DNA of 64,000 bases from Sebastes aleutianus (lineage: Eukaryota; Chordata; Actinopteri; Perciformes; Sebastidae): the NCBI GenBank assembly GCA_916700875.1, contig CAKAKS010000066.1, positions 3,637,742 through 3,701,741 on the forward strand. The letters are read 5' to 3'. Below the pieces are notes generated by a model. That model was not told where the DNA came from. It did not search any database and was given only the letters and a program-made list of their open reading frames with translations. Below, piece by piece: positions 33,901-47,200 of this stretch; within the stretch, counting starts at the first letter, position 1; each line of letters opens with the position of its first letter. The translations under genes were made by a program, and so were the position numbers.

Positions 33901-36900
33901 GAGGAGGGAGACGAGGGGGGAGGGTTGGGGTTCATACACACCTCAGAGACTTCCATCTGTCCTTCTCCATGTTGTTCTCAGGACCTTCACTCTCGTACGA
34001 CGCCAGATACAACGCTGCAACGAGAAAATCAAAGAAAACATCATTAGCTTTTCTAAAATGACTCTTTGAAGTCATAATATTCAGGACTCTGCAATCTACT
34101 TTACATTTTCTTCACATTTATCGCTTCACTTTCTATTACTGGAAGCATTTTGTGTGTCTATAAATGGTAAATTGATAGCTAAGTAAACTTAGTTAATAGT
34201 TATTTTACTGTTAACAAAGAAATGATAATAAAGTTTACTAATTATTAGTAATGCTGTAAGTGGAATTAATAAAGCATGTCAATTAACTTTGTATTCTTTT
34301 CCTGGATATGTATTGAAATAGCAGAATAGCAGTTTAAGTGTGAAGCTGAAGCTTCCTTAAAATACGTGAATCAGCTGAACTCCAGGAAGCAACAGTAACA
34401 ACATCAACATCAGTAAACACTCATTCAAAGTCATCACTTTCTCTCTGAGTCTCTGTTTATAAACACAAATTGGTTGACAGGAGGATGTTCACTGTCACCC
34501 AACACTGTCACCCATGGGTGGTGTCGGGTGTAGTAGAGTAGAGCTCACAGCTGATTGCTTGGTGCACTTCAGTGTCGGGAGGATTTTACAGACCTCCCCG
34601 TCTCTCTCTGATAAGACGGCGATAAGAGCCGGAGCCGGTGATAACGACGAGTGTGAGGGTTTGAGGTTTAGTAGGAAAAGTGGTCGACTATATTTGTGTT
34701 CATAATGTGTTTTCTGTTGTTATTTTTTATCTAAAACACTGTTTCAATCCACACATATACTCTTCTCTTACTGACAGTAAGCAGCTATTTCTGCAGGATG
34801 TAAAGTAACATTATTTATTTTGTTCTGTGTTGCTTTCATTGTAAATAAAAGGTTACTACAATTAATGCCTGATGTGGGTGATAAAGTAAAATAAAATGAT
34901 ATTTTAGACATCTAAGTGACCAGAAATCTTGGCATGTTAACCATAATAATAGTAGTTGAGGAGTAGTTACGGATATGACAAAGTTATTATGTTAATAAGC
35001 GTGTAACTTTACTAAATGGGTTTCATTTTTTTCAGCTTATTCCATATTTACAGACTTAGAATTAAAAAGGAATAGTTTTGGGAACAAGTAAATTTGAAGC
35101 TGCAGCCGATTAGCCGAGCTTACCATAAACAATGGAAGCACTGGATAAATAGATAGCCTGGCTCCTACTACTATTCTATTTCTATGGTCTGTATATTGTT
35201 TACAGGCATACAGACAATAGCATGGTATGAATCTGACCATCTTTTACTAAATAATTAATTAGATAATTAATAAATTGATGAACGTACCATCTTCGGTGAA
35301 TACTGGAGCGGTCAGCAGGTACTGCAGGATCTTGCGGTCCTTCTCAAACGGACACTCCACCTTCTTCCACGCCATGAACTCGCTCACTTGTTTGGCGAGT
35401 TCCCAGAATTTCTGAAATAAAACAGATACTACAGATTAATATTCAGAGGGAATCAACATGTTTATGGCTCTACGATACACACACAGTATGTGCATAGTTG
35501 ACTTGACTATTACGTCTTTCTTTGGCTCTGGTATAAAGCCTTGTAGGGCTCCACTGAAGCTGCCCAGTGACCTAACGTCTTGGGGTTATATTCAGCTGTC
35601 CTGAAGTGTAAATGTGTTTGAATGTACTGTATAAAAGTCCCAACAGGGAGGGACAGAAACAGGAATCAGCAGTTTCCCAGGATAGAATGAGTCCTTATAA
35701 ATAGTGCCTGATTCAGAGTAGCTGTGACCGAAGTCCGGTGGAAATACTCCTGAGTCTTTGGTCACACTGTGTTTGTTCCATGGAAACACAGCTGAACTTC
35801 ACACACTCAGGTCTCACTTCTTTATTTTCTAACACTCTTTAAGGAAGTGGAGATAAACAGCACCAAATCCGTCTCCATGTGTAGTAAATAGTGACGTTTT
35901 CTCACAACTGTGGAGGGAATCTGTCTGCGAGGAAACTCCCTCTGGGGAATTTAAAAATTCAAGTTTACCTCGAAGTTGATGTGTCCGCTCTGCAGCCGGT
36001 TGGCACATCCCTCGTTGAGGAAGTAGAGGTCTTTTATGAGCAGGCTGAAGAAAGGGATGACGATCTGCAAGACAACAGAAAGAGAAAGGGAATTTAATAT
36101 CACTGAGAAGACGCGAGGGGGATTTCCACCCGACTCACAGGTGTGTGATCTCTATAAACATCGATTCAAAGGAAAACAGGATTACAATAGACAAAGAGGA
36201 TCTCTTATAATGTTCAGTATCATTTCCAGGGAATAAACAGACCCACTTCTGTTCTGGTTATAAACCCACTAGCTTCCCAGTCTTACAGGCCTGTAGCAGC
36301 GTGTACAAATACGACCTTTAACAACCTAAAACAAATACCCAGGACACCGTGAGACGAGAGTAGAGAGGACGTTTTGCAGAGAAAAAGAATTCCCCTTTAA
36401 AGTTCCTTAAATAATTCATCGCCACCCTCACACGATGATTCAGGTCACTGCGTGTCTGTGTGCAAACACAGACGCTGATGGAGAGCAAAGTGGGGAAGAA
36501 GCACCAGACTCCATTCAAATAACAGTTCATTTAACGCTGCTGGGATTTTCCCTTTTTCTCTGGCGCCAATGTTGTAGTCAAGACCAGCTAAACCGAGACC
36601 AACTCAAGACCAAGACCAGAGTGCATCAAGACCAAAACAAGACCAAGATTTTAAGGGGCTAGAGACCAAGTCAAGACCAGAACAGAGTGTAGCGAGGCCG
36701 AGACAAGACCAAGACTATGAGAGGTTGAGACCGAGTCAAGACCAGACCAGAGTGTTTCGAGACCGAGACAGGACCAAGACTTCGAGGGGTTGAGACCAAG
36801 TCAAGACCAAGACCAGACCAGTGCCGGTCCCACACTGCATGACACACTTATGATAAAATGTGGAACATGCAAACCACAGAGACACTCCTCAAACTTATCT

Positions 36901-39900
36901 GAAAGATCCACATTCCCATAAAAACACCCTCAAAAAACAAAAGAAAATTCCTCTTTATTCACCTCTTTTATTGCCTCTTTATTATTTAGTTTATCTATTT
37001 TATTATTTATATAAACTGTATATATGTTACCATGGGAAATGTCTTGATATAAAAATCAAAGGCGCATTATTGCAGAGGTGAATTTTCTGTGTGGGAATTT
37101 CCCTTTGTTTTCTCTGAGCAACCACAGTAATGATGTTAACAAATGAATCAGACAATGCTCAGGCTATTTAGTGATACGCCCGCAGTCGTGGTCTTGAAAT
37201 TAAATCTTTGTCTGAGACCGAGACGAGACATAGACCTTAGAAAGGGTCTCAACACTAAAACTGATCGAATACTACAAAACTGTCTGGCACAGAATCAACC
37301 ATCGAGAAATCTGTCATTTCTCAGTTACTGAGGCTGATAGATAAACACCACTCTTGTACCTGAGTGTTGAGAGATTGCTGCAATCTGGCACAGTGACCTA
37401 TATTTAAGGTTTGTTGTAAGGAAAGCGGTGACCGATGAACACATCCCCACCACAGATTATCAAACATTCATGATGGTGGAGCAGCAGGAGGCTAAATAAT
37501 ACACAGAACGCAGCAAAACATTGTGCAAAAAAGTCATTCTTATTGTGTCATTTTACTTGAATAAACCACACACACATTCCTCTTTCCACAAGCCGGGGAA
37601 TTCTCCTCATGTGAACTCTGTTCTTGTTTGATTTGCATTTTAAGCTCGTTTGTGTGAAACTGTCCTGAAACAAAATGTAGGTGCAGCTGACGACTAGTTA
37701 ACTCGACGTCAGAGTACACTATGTGCCGACTTTCTGCCTTCACAGAGGGCTCTGTAGGGGCCGGATGTTGTTTACAGGGTACATGCATGTATGTATGATC
37801 TGAAGACTGTTGTCATGCGTGCAAACACGTCTGTACACACATGTTCTGCTTTTAGAGGGAAAAGCTGCGCAGCAGGAGCAGAGAGGAAGTGGTTGTCACA
37901 GTGGGGATGATGATGGTCTGGAGCCAGAAGGGCGCCAGGTCTGGATGTGTGGCACAAAATAGATCTACTATAGAGGACGTGTCTATTAAAAGCTGTTGTA
38001 TATATATATATATATATATACGGTTCAAAAGATGTTTAAACAGCTGGTCAGTTATTTTTGTGTCTTGTTACAGTCTGTTCTTTTTGATCACTCTCTATAG
38101 AGCTGAAACAAATACTTAAATGATTAATCGATTAGTTGTTAAGCAGAAAATTTATCAGCTGCAACTTTCACAGATAACTAAAGTCATTTATCAAGAAAAA
38201 ACGCTGGAATTTTGAAATGTTGGTCCGACAAAACAAGCAACTTGAAGACGGACTTGTGATGAGCAATTTTCAGTATTTTCTGACATTTTATAAACTTAAT
38301 GTTTCATTGAAAAAATATCCAAGATTAAGATGATATTAGTTGATAATTAAACTATTCATTAGCCGCAACCATAATTCTCAGGAATCATATTTGTATTCCT
38401 GATATTTCATAAATCTTTCCTGGTTTTATTCTTGTTACCCGATAATAATCTTTACTGTTTACTTGTAAATCACTTTGTGATCGCTGGTTTGGACAAGTGC
38501 CACACAAATAAACTGTATTATTATTATTATAAAGTAATTGTAGAAGGAGATTCTGAATACCTAACGTGGTAACATGGAAACTAGGGATGCTCGATTATGA
38601 CAAAAATCATAATCACGATTACTCAGCAACTTTGGAAACATCCCGCATTTAGAAAGAACATTTTGTAGGCTACATTTTAAAGTTAAATGCATCAATCTTG
38701 AGAGAAAAAAAACTTTGAGAGAAAACTAAGAGGCTAGATCTATGAAGAACTTTGGGCTCTTATAAACAGTTTAATCATAAACACATTGGTTGTATAGATA
38801 TGAATGAGGATGACACGGCAAAAATAGTCCCTATATAATAGCTCCGCCCTCCCGGCAGGGCACAATGAGCACAAAGCGGCGAGGTCTGGCCGAGGTCCGG
38901 GCGAGGGGTGCTGTAAAGCGCCACCTTCACCCCGGGCCTTTTCCAAGCGTCCATCCTTGACCCGTCAAGCGGGGCAAAAGCACGCCGCTGTAAAGGGAAA
39001 GGGTGCACTGGATTTATACCACGAGACAAAACGAGAGCGTCATTGTGAAACGGAATGAGGCACAATAATCGTTTCATGTCGATGATAAATTAGAGTCCCA
39101 GTGAGTCAGACAGAGACAGAGAGCTCCTCCAGTAAGTTTGCAGTGCTTGTAAATTGAAATATTTTCTAAATTCTTCTTTGTAAAAAGTCTTTGCGAGCTG
39201 TTGCTGCACAAACAAACAAGTCTGTGGTTTAGTATTTAGTTAAAATGTTATTTCAAGTGAATCAACACAGCAACAAACTGACAGAATCCTTCTGTCCTCA
39301 CAGCAAAGAACTAAAACAAGAAAACAGGATGACTGCAGCATAAATGTTTCTTTGTTGATCCTCTAACAAAGTCAACAGCAGAGTGGAAGCCTCCAGCAGA
39401 TCATAAACAACCCCCCCCCCCTCCCTTAAAGGAGAGGTCACAAGGTCAACAACATACCAGACTCTTTTTGGGAACTTTCCATTTCACGACCTTCGACCTC
39501 TTGTCCCGAGTATGTTTGCATTTCTGAGTTCCACAGAGCACATCCCTCCCAAACCTCAGGGAGCCCCAAACATATTGACAGTACGTTCCGTCTCCGTCTC
39601 CGTGTAAACACACTTATTCAACAAATGATGAATGAGGGGGAGACTAACCGCCAACGTCTGGCAGCCCACGAGCTGTGTGCTGGTTCAGATTGGGACAGGG
39701 CGCGCGGCTGGAGGAGAACACTATGTGATCTGGCAGCCGCCCGTGTGTTTCTTTGCTCCCTCGGTGAGGAGAACACAACATGTTTGATGAAGAGGAAACC
39801 AAGACCCTCCTCATATCTTGACCCAGTTATAGCGCGCCCTCCGTGTCCCCTCTGAGCTGCACTGTTATGTAACCTCTGTTCCTCGTCCAAGTCCACTACA

Positions 39901-42900
39901 GCGGCCGCTGACGCCGTAAACACGACGGGAACGCAGCTCCCAGATGATAACAAGGCACAACGAGGGACAGCGCTGTGGTTTGTTTTGCTGCTTTAAGTCC
40001 GATGCTGCGGTAAAGTCTGTATGATAACCATCAAAACCTTTTACATAACTGTAATCAGAGCGTGGTGCTTATTGTGAAACTGAAAGGTCACTTTTGACTC
40101 CTCCGTCAGCTGTCAAGTGCTCTTTGGCAAGACACCAACCACTTGATTATTCACTAAGTGGCTCTGGATGTTGAAACGTAAACCAAAGTCTGGAGAGCAG
40201 ATGTTCAAACTTCTGGGGTTTATATAAACGGTGGCTACTGGATGTGTCACAAAAGAAAGCTTTGTTGACTTTTTTGGCAAATTGGACTCGATTTAGAGCC
40301 ACTGGCTCGACACAATTTATCCAGAATTTGACCTGATTTCCTCACAGTGGTGATTTTTGCTAGAATTTCAACCTTTAAATGTCAGCATGTAGATTTCATT
40401 TTCGCTCCTCAGTTCTGCCCAGCACAGTGCATTCAGATGGGAGCTGAACTACAGGTGAACCAACTGAAAAAGTTCTGACTATATTAGGGATGTCACGACA
40501 ACCGATACCAAGTCAATGCCAAAATTATGAAAACGTGACAGTAGTCGTTTTTGACGGTACCGCAGGTAGGCTACTGTCAGGGCTCGAGAGCAGCGGCATC
40601 CCGTCGTCGATAGAAAATGTGTTTGGGACTATCGACGCATTCAGGGGACGCATCCTATTTATCCCTGATAATACTGCTCAAGATGTTCCGATACCATTTA
40701 ATTCATTGTTTACTTTGGTTTTTTATTGTGGTATCAAATTGGTATCAAGAATCGTGGAATTTCACTGGTATTGGTATCGACTACTACATTTCTGGTATCG
40801 TGACATCCCTAGACTATATTCTAATAGTCAAAATTAAAAAAAGATCTTCCTCTATGGGTATGTGTGGTCCAACAGCTCAATCACATAGGTGTTGTATCGT
40901 ACGGTGTGTGTTGCTGTGTTGAGGACTCACCTTCTCTCTGCTGCTGTTGGCGGTGATCGACCGCTGTGTGGCTCCTCTCAGCGCCGTTCTGTAGTTGTAG
41001 AAGTTGCTGGAAGGATCCATCTGGTGCTGCGGAGAGAAGAACACGGTGTCAGTCAACTTCTGATCAAAACACCACAAACAGACAGACAGATACAGGTGAG
41101 GACAGCAGCTGGAAGACGAGTGGATTTAAGGAGCCAACGAGCCCCATCGAAGTACTGGTTCGGCAACAAAGGAACAGTCATAGATGGACACACTGAAAGT
41201 TTGTGAGCTGAGGTTTTCAAGTCTAAAGTGTAAGTGTTGCCTCCTCTTAGTCGATTAGTCGAGTAATCAGTCGTTTTGGTCTTAGTCGTCTAAGATTTCT
41301 TTAGTCGATTAGTAATTTTTTATGCTTTTTTCATGCTTAATGATTTATTTCCAAGAAACTTATGAGCACATTGCAGCAGATTTGTTGATTAAATCAACTA
41401 AACGATTAGTCGACAAAATCGTATGAGTGTTAGTCGACTAAGAATTTCTTTAGTTGAGGACAGCCCTACAAATTTGATATAACATGTAGTTGTAAGAGAT
41501 TAGCAAATTGATTAAATAACAGGCAAAAAAAATAGTTTTTATTTATTTTATTTTATTTTTAAGTCATTCATCGATCAAAAATGCAAAGTGTTTGCAGGTT
41601 TCAGATTCTTAAATCTGAGGATTTTCTGCTATTTTTTCTGTATTTTCTTATTGTCCTTTGCTTCTGAGAACTTTTTTTGACATTTCCTACAATAAATGAT
41701 TAAATGGATTTGAAACAATAATAAAAGTAACCGTTAATTGCATAATAAAAGAAAAATAAGAAAAAGGAAGTAATGAAATGTGGCACTTCCTCAAATCAAA
41801 CACCTCCATCCTGCACACAAACTACACTTCAGTGACTCTACAGGATTAACGACTATTAGACCTCTGAAGGCACGCGTCACTTTATGTCTCTTTTATAGGA
41901 CATTTCTTCTGTTTTGAACTTTTTTCTGTTTTAATTCTATCGTTGGTGCTTTTATGTGAAACATGGGAATATCCTGGTTAAATAAAGATTAAATACATAA
42001 ACTCAAACCCTCAGTGTTGTGACATGAGTCTGTCTGAGGAATCAGGAGATAGATGATACAGACGATAAAGAGTCTGTGACCTCGAACAAACTGAGCAGCA
42101 CTTTAACTCCACACAGCAAACTGTGACTCTGTGGGACGGAAAGTTCAGGATTCACTTCAAATGAGGCTCACGGGGACAAAAACAGGAGGGTAAAAGGAAA
42201 ATCATCAAACGAGTGAAGAACTGAGGAGGTGTGTGATTGACAGGGAGAGCGACAAACAGAAAGAGAGAGACTGAGATGAACTCCGGTGAGACTTGAAGGG
42301 AACCTGAAGAACTGAGAGTTCTCAGATCCCAAAGACGGTCCCGGCCCGACTCGTCTCAAACCTCAGATCTCCCGTTTCAAAGGGCCGACTGACGGCCTGT
42401 TGGGCCCCGAAGTATCTGGGGTTTCCTCAGGTACCAGACGGCGTTATGTATGCAGAGAGGATGGTGGTAGGGAAAGGGATAGCTTTTGGTTTTTTAGGTC
42501 TGTCTTTGTAAACTCAAAAACATTGAGATGATGTTTCTGACTAGTTTCAATGTATTCTTAGTGAAGTCGTCACATATGACACTTATTTAAAGCTGCTATA
42601 ATGTGGATGTTTAACAAGTAATCATAGAAAACTGGGAGAAAATTGTGCTTTTTTGGTGGCTGAAACTAAACCTATAGTCATAGAGTCAATTTTTTCGAAC
42701 TTATGCCGAACGAAGCCTTTTTTCTGACACTTTTTGAACATTTATCCAACTTTTTTCTGACTTTTGGGACATATGTCTGGCTTTTTTCAGACTTTTCTTT
42801 TGCCTTTTTTTGGACATTTATCTGACGTTTATCCAACATTTTTCAGATATTTGTCAGATTTTTTTTCAAACATTTTTCTGCCTTTTTTCAGACATTTATC

Positions 42901-44255
42901 CAACATTTTTTGGCGTTTTTTCAGGCGCTTTTTGGACATTTTTCGGCCTTTTTTCGGATATTTATAGTCAAAGTCATACATTTGCTGTCAAGTACAATAA
43001 GATGCTGCTTCAGCACGACCAAATGTTTGATTAGTAACTGCAGAGGCTTCAAGCAAAGTGTCAAAATACTCATTATGCAGAATATATTTGGTATTGTTAG
43101 ATTATTTTCACTGTGACTGAGTCAAAGCATTGAACTTGTGTCTGTACGGTAAATATGCATAAGCTTAGCACAAAGACTGGGAACAGGGTGAAACACATGA
43201 ACTCTAACTGTGTTTATCCATCTATGTGTGAGATCTGTGTGAGTCACAGTCAAATCTCTGCTCTCCCACTCAGATCCATGTTCGCAGCAGCTTTCAGCAC
43301 GATGCTGTTTATTCGTCTTTGTCATCGCACTTAACCCAACAATTCACTCACAAAAGAAGAAGCTCCCCCACACGCCCACAACGCCGTTAGTCATCAGCGT
43401 CCAACACAACACAACCAAACAGAGCTGTTAATGTTTGAGTCTGACAATTAAAGACGACAGAAAATGTTGAAAACTGCAGATTTGAGGTGGGTTTTTCTTT
43501 GGCGGAGGGATCTATCGTATCCATAAATCTTTAACGTAATTACCTTGTGTCTTTTAAATGCTGCAGAACAAATCACATGCACATTTTTTGAGTTTCACAA
43601 CTGCATGTAACTTACTTCTAAGATGTCAAACTTGGCCGTTTTGACTTTACTCCAGGTCTTCTTGAGCCGAGACACAGGACTCATGTTCATCCCAGCTGCA
43701 AGACGGACACAACAAGAACAAAAAGACAATGAGAGAGATATCACACACATCCATGAAAACACCCAAACATGGTCGCATTAACACATGGCATTTCCCATTC
43801 AGCCAGACAGACGCACCCAAACCCCCCTCACCTCCCTCCCTCGGCAGTCATCCTTTAACATCCCTCCGCCTCCCCTTTTCCCTTTTCTTTCTCTCTACTG
43901 TTGTTTCTCCTGATGCAGCGAGGCAAAAGGCCGCAGGAACAATGGAGTTAACACACGCCTCGTTTCCCCTCCCAGCGCTCTGCTTCCCATATGGTAATCC
44001 TCCGTGTGGAGGTTCAGGCTCCGAGGGTCACCGTCGGAGCAGAACAACAACAACAAAACAACCCTCCGGTACACAAAAGATCCACAGACAGAAATATAAA
44101 ACTCTCATTTTCCTCCTCCACTTCCCAGGAGACAGTTTAACATGACACTTCAGCGCTGCAGGGGCCAAAGTGAATGAAAGTCCGACCACAGCGGTATGTG
44201 ACAGGTGTGTGTCAGATCGTGTCTCGACTGGGAAACCATCAACTCACAAAGACAC

Positions 44256-44297
<42 letters not shown>

Positions 44298-47200
44298 ACG
44301 GACAGGTGTTGGCTGTGGTCGTCGCCCCGCTGGGACACACACTGTCCCCTTTATGAGGACATTAATATATCGTTGATGTCTTCTCCTTTTCAGCTCCGAC
44401 ACAATGTCGCAAAAGCAAAGAAGAGACGCTGACAGAGCGGGCATTTTTGTCCATTTTTTGTGTTTTTATATAATGCAAATATATCTATATATTTATTACT
44501 GGAAATCCATCAATTACCAACACAAAACAATGACAAATATTGTCCAGAAACCCTCACAGGTACTGCATTTAGCATAAAAACAACAGCTGTCAGTGTGCTG
44601 AGTTGACTATAACTTGCCCTAAACTGGTATCCAGCCGTGCAGATAGTTTGGGTTTTATGAGACAGGAGGTCTTTACTGACCCGGGACATGAGTCAGGCCA
44701 GGTCAAAATTATATTCAGTATCATTTATACATCAGGTAGGCTTCTGTTCTTTGAGTGTCAATATGTCTAATACCCAGATACAAGCTGGTTGGATCATCCA
44801 AGAACCAAGAACTCTGGCTATATGAAGGTGAAGAAGAACATTTGCTTTGATAATTTGAGTGGACTAACCCTTTTATTAGATCACTAGTACGTTGTCTAAC
44901 CCTGGTGGTTCCCTGGTGGTTCCCTGGAGACGAGGCTGGTGGGTTTGCCTGTGGCGTTCTCTCTCTCCCTCTCAGGGGAGAAAGAGAGACAACAGCTGGC
45001 ACTCCAATATCCTCTCCTCACCATCCTCCCATCCTCCCATCCGCCCTCCTCAACATCCTCCCATCCTCCCTCCTCCCTCGTGAGCTCTCACTCTCTCTGG
45101 TCAGTGCTGACCATCTGCCTGGATGGCTTGTTCTGCGTCCTCTTCCAGCTGCCTCCCCCGTCTCTCTGCTCTGGACTCTCCCTCCCCTCCATCCTCCACC
45201 TCCCCTCAGGCCTGTGAGGATGACCAGATGCCCTCTCCTCTGAACACTGGGACATCTCCTGGATCCCAAGAGCCCGTCGGCTAGATCTCCAGCGACGTCT
45301 CTCAACTGTCTGAGGTGCTTTAGGGCTCTACATTGTGTCTTAATTAGATTTCATCTTTATTTAACCTGCAAAGCCGATAAATACCCGTGACTACTACAGA
45401 GTTATTTGTCGCAGGAATGAATGCCGGTTGTAACCTTTCACACTGAAGACAAAAGTCAGATGTTTGTGGTTGTTGGTGGGTTTTTTGTCCAGTGGGAAAG
45501 GAGCTTCAGAGACCACCACTGCCGCTGCATATCAGACTAAAGTGATATTTTGGATCTGGTGCAACATGGTGCAAGAAGACCAAAATCAAAGGAAATACGA
45601 AGGCTCTGCACACTCAAGTATTTAACGGTAGAGTTCATGTTCCCACAGTACCCATGATACTCAGCTGCAGCTACTGTGTGAGTGTACCGTGTGTTTCTGC
45701 AAATACAAGCAGTCAAACTCCACACAGTCGGGGGGGGGGGGGGGAACTGTCATTGAGACAATTATCTGCATGAACTGCCACTCCGCTCCCTCTGCTGCCG
45801 AGTCTCACTGATGTCATTAGACTCAAGTAAATGACGTACGTTGGAAATGAAGTGGGACAAAGTCGTGAGAGGTTACTGCTACAGGGAACGGGAGGATGTG
45901 TGTGTGTGTGTGTGTGTGTGTGTGCGGGGGGGGGGGGATTACATCGCTGCACCAAGTTCTCACTGAACAACAAATTACATTTATTACACTGATCTGATTT
46001 ACTGATGACCGGGAGAAAAGCAGGAACGCAGATCGGAGGGAACGAGTGCAGCGAGCAGAGAGAGTCCAAATGAGACTGAAAATGTGTCACCCGTCGGTGC
46101 AAATCATTCCCCGGCTGTTGAGTATTTTCTTGAACCATTTACTTATAAAGAGTTCTCAAAGTTAACAAGCAGCTGTCGAGACTGACAGAACAATAAAAGC
46201 ATAAATCACATGTCATGTTTTATCTCAGCGGGGGAGGAAAGAACACTCACATATGATGGCCATGAGGGAGTTAAAGTTGCCGATGTTGTAGCATTCGCGC
46301 GCCACGTCGATGAAGAACTCGATGACTCGAGCTCGGTGCTTCTTCTTCACAGGCTGTTAACAAAATGGAGAACATTAGAGAAGTGCATTAGCCCTCACGA
46401 CTGTCTGCTAAATGGGTCTGTTGGAAAGCAACAAACTCAAAGTGTATTACCATTAAAGTACAACGCAGAGAGGACTGAAGTTTGCTCGTACTTTATAGGA
46501 CATCTGAGTTTGGGTTTTTCTTTGGAAAGTATTCAAGCATTTGAAGTATTGCTGGTCAATATGACGAGTTGATTGCCAGAGAATTAAAAATCAACAACAA
46601 TTTTGATAATCAATTAATCATTCAAAGTCATTTAACAAGCAAGAAATGCTCAAACTCGAAATTGAACGTTCTGGTTTCAGACTTGTGATGTGCGTTTTCA
46701 CTATTTTACTTGAGTTAAAGAATCAGTAATTGCAGTCCGATGTGTTTTTCCTCTCGTTTAGCACTGAGGTTTCTTACTGGAGAGTGAACTTGGCCTCGTG
46801 CTCAGTACTCACCATGCAGATCTCTGTAGCCACCAGATAACTGAGTCTGTTGAACCATTCAACGTAAGCTTCCAGGTTGCTGGCCTTCTTGTGATCACTG
46901 AAGCAGCTCTGCAACAACAACAACAACAACACTTCCAATTAGCATTCCAGCTAATTACAAAGCAATAAATAAATAAATGAATAGTGCTGAAGTGGAGAAA
47001 TAAAGCTGATATTTGTTTTTTTCTCTTCCCTCCCCAGTCAATGCATCAGTGAGCATTAAAATATAACTAACTGTGTGGCCAATCACGCTCAACTTCACTC
47101 TGCTTCTATCAGCACAATAGTGGCCGATGTGATTCACATTATGCATGCTGGTCCTTTGTGAGGACTCCTCTTGATCTAATTCCACACATTCCTTTGGCCT

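Noticed and set aside
43729..44145. 138-codon plus-strand frame rich in Pro/Ser
   Set aside because: Intronic, antisense to rasgef1b, no recognisable domain or splice pattern.
44150..44444. Several overlapping frames with Cys-Val or His-Thr runs
   Set aside because: They translate the TG/CA microsatellite at 44258-44294; the same applies at 0.9, 2.35, 18.9, 33.6 and 33.9 kb.
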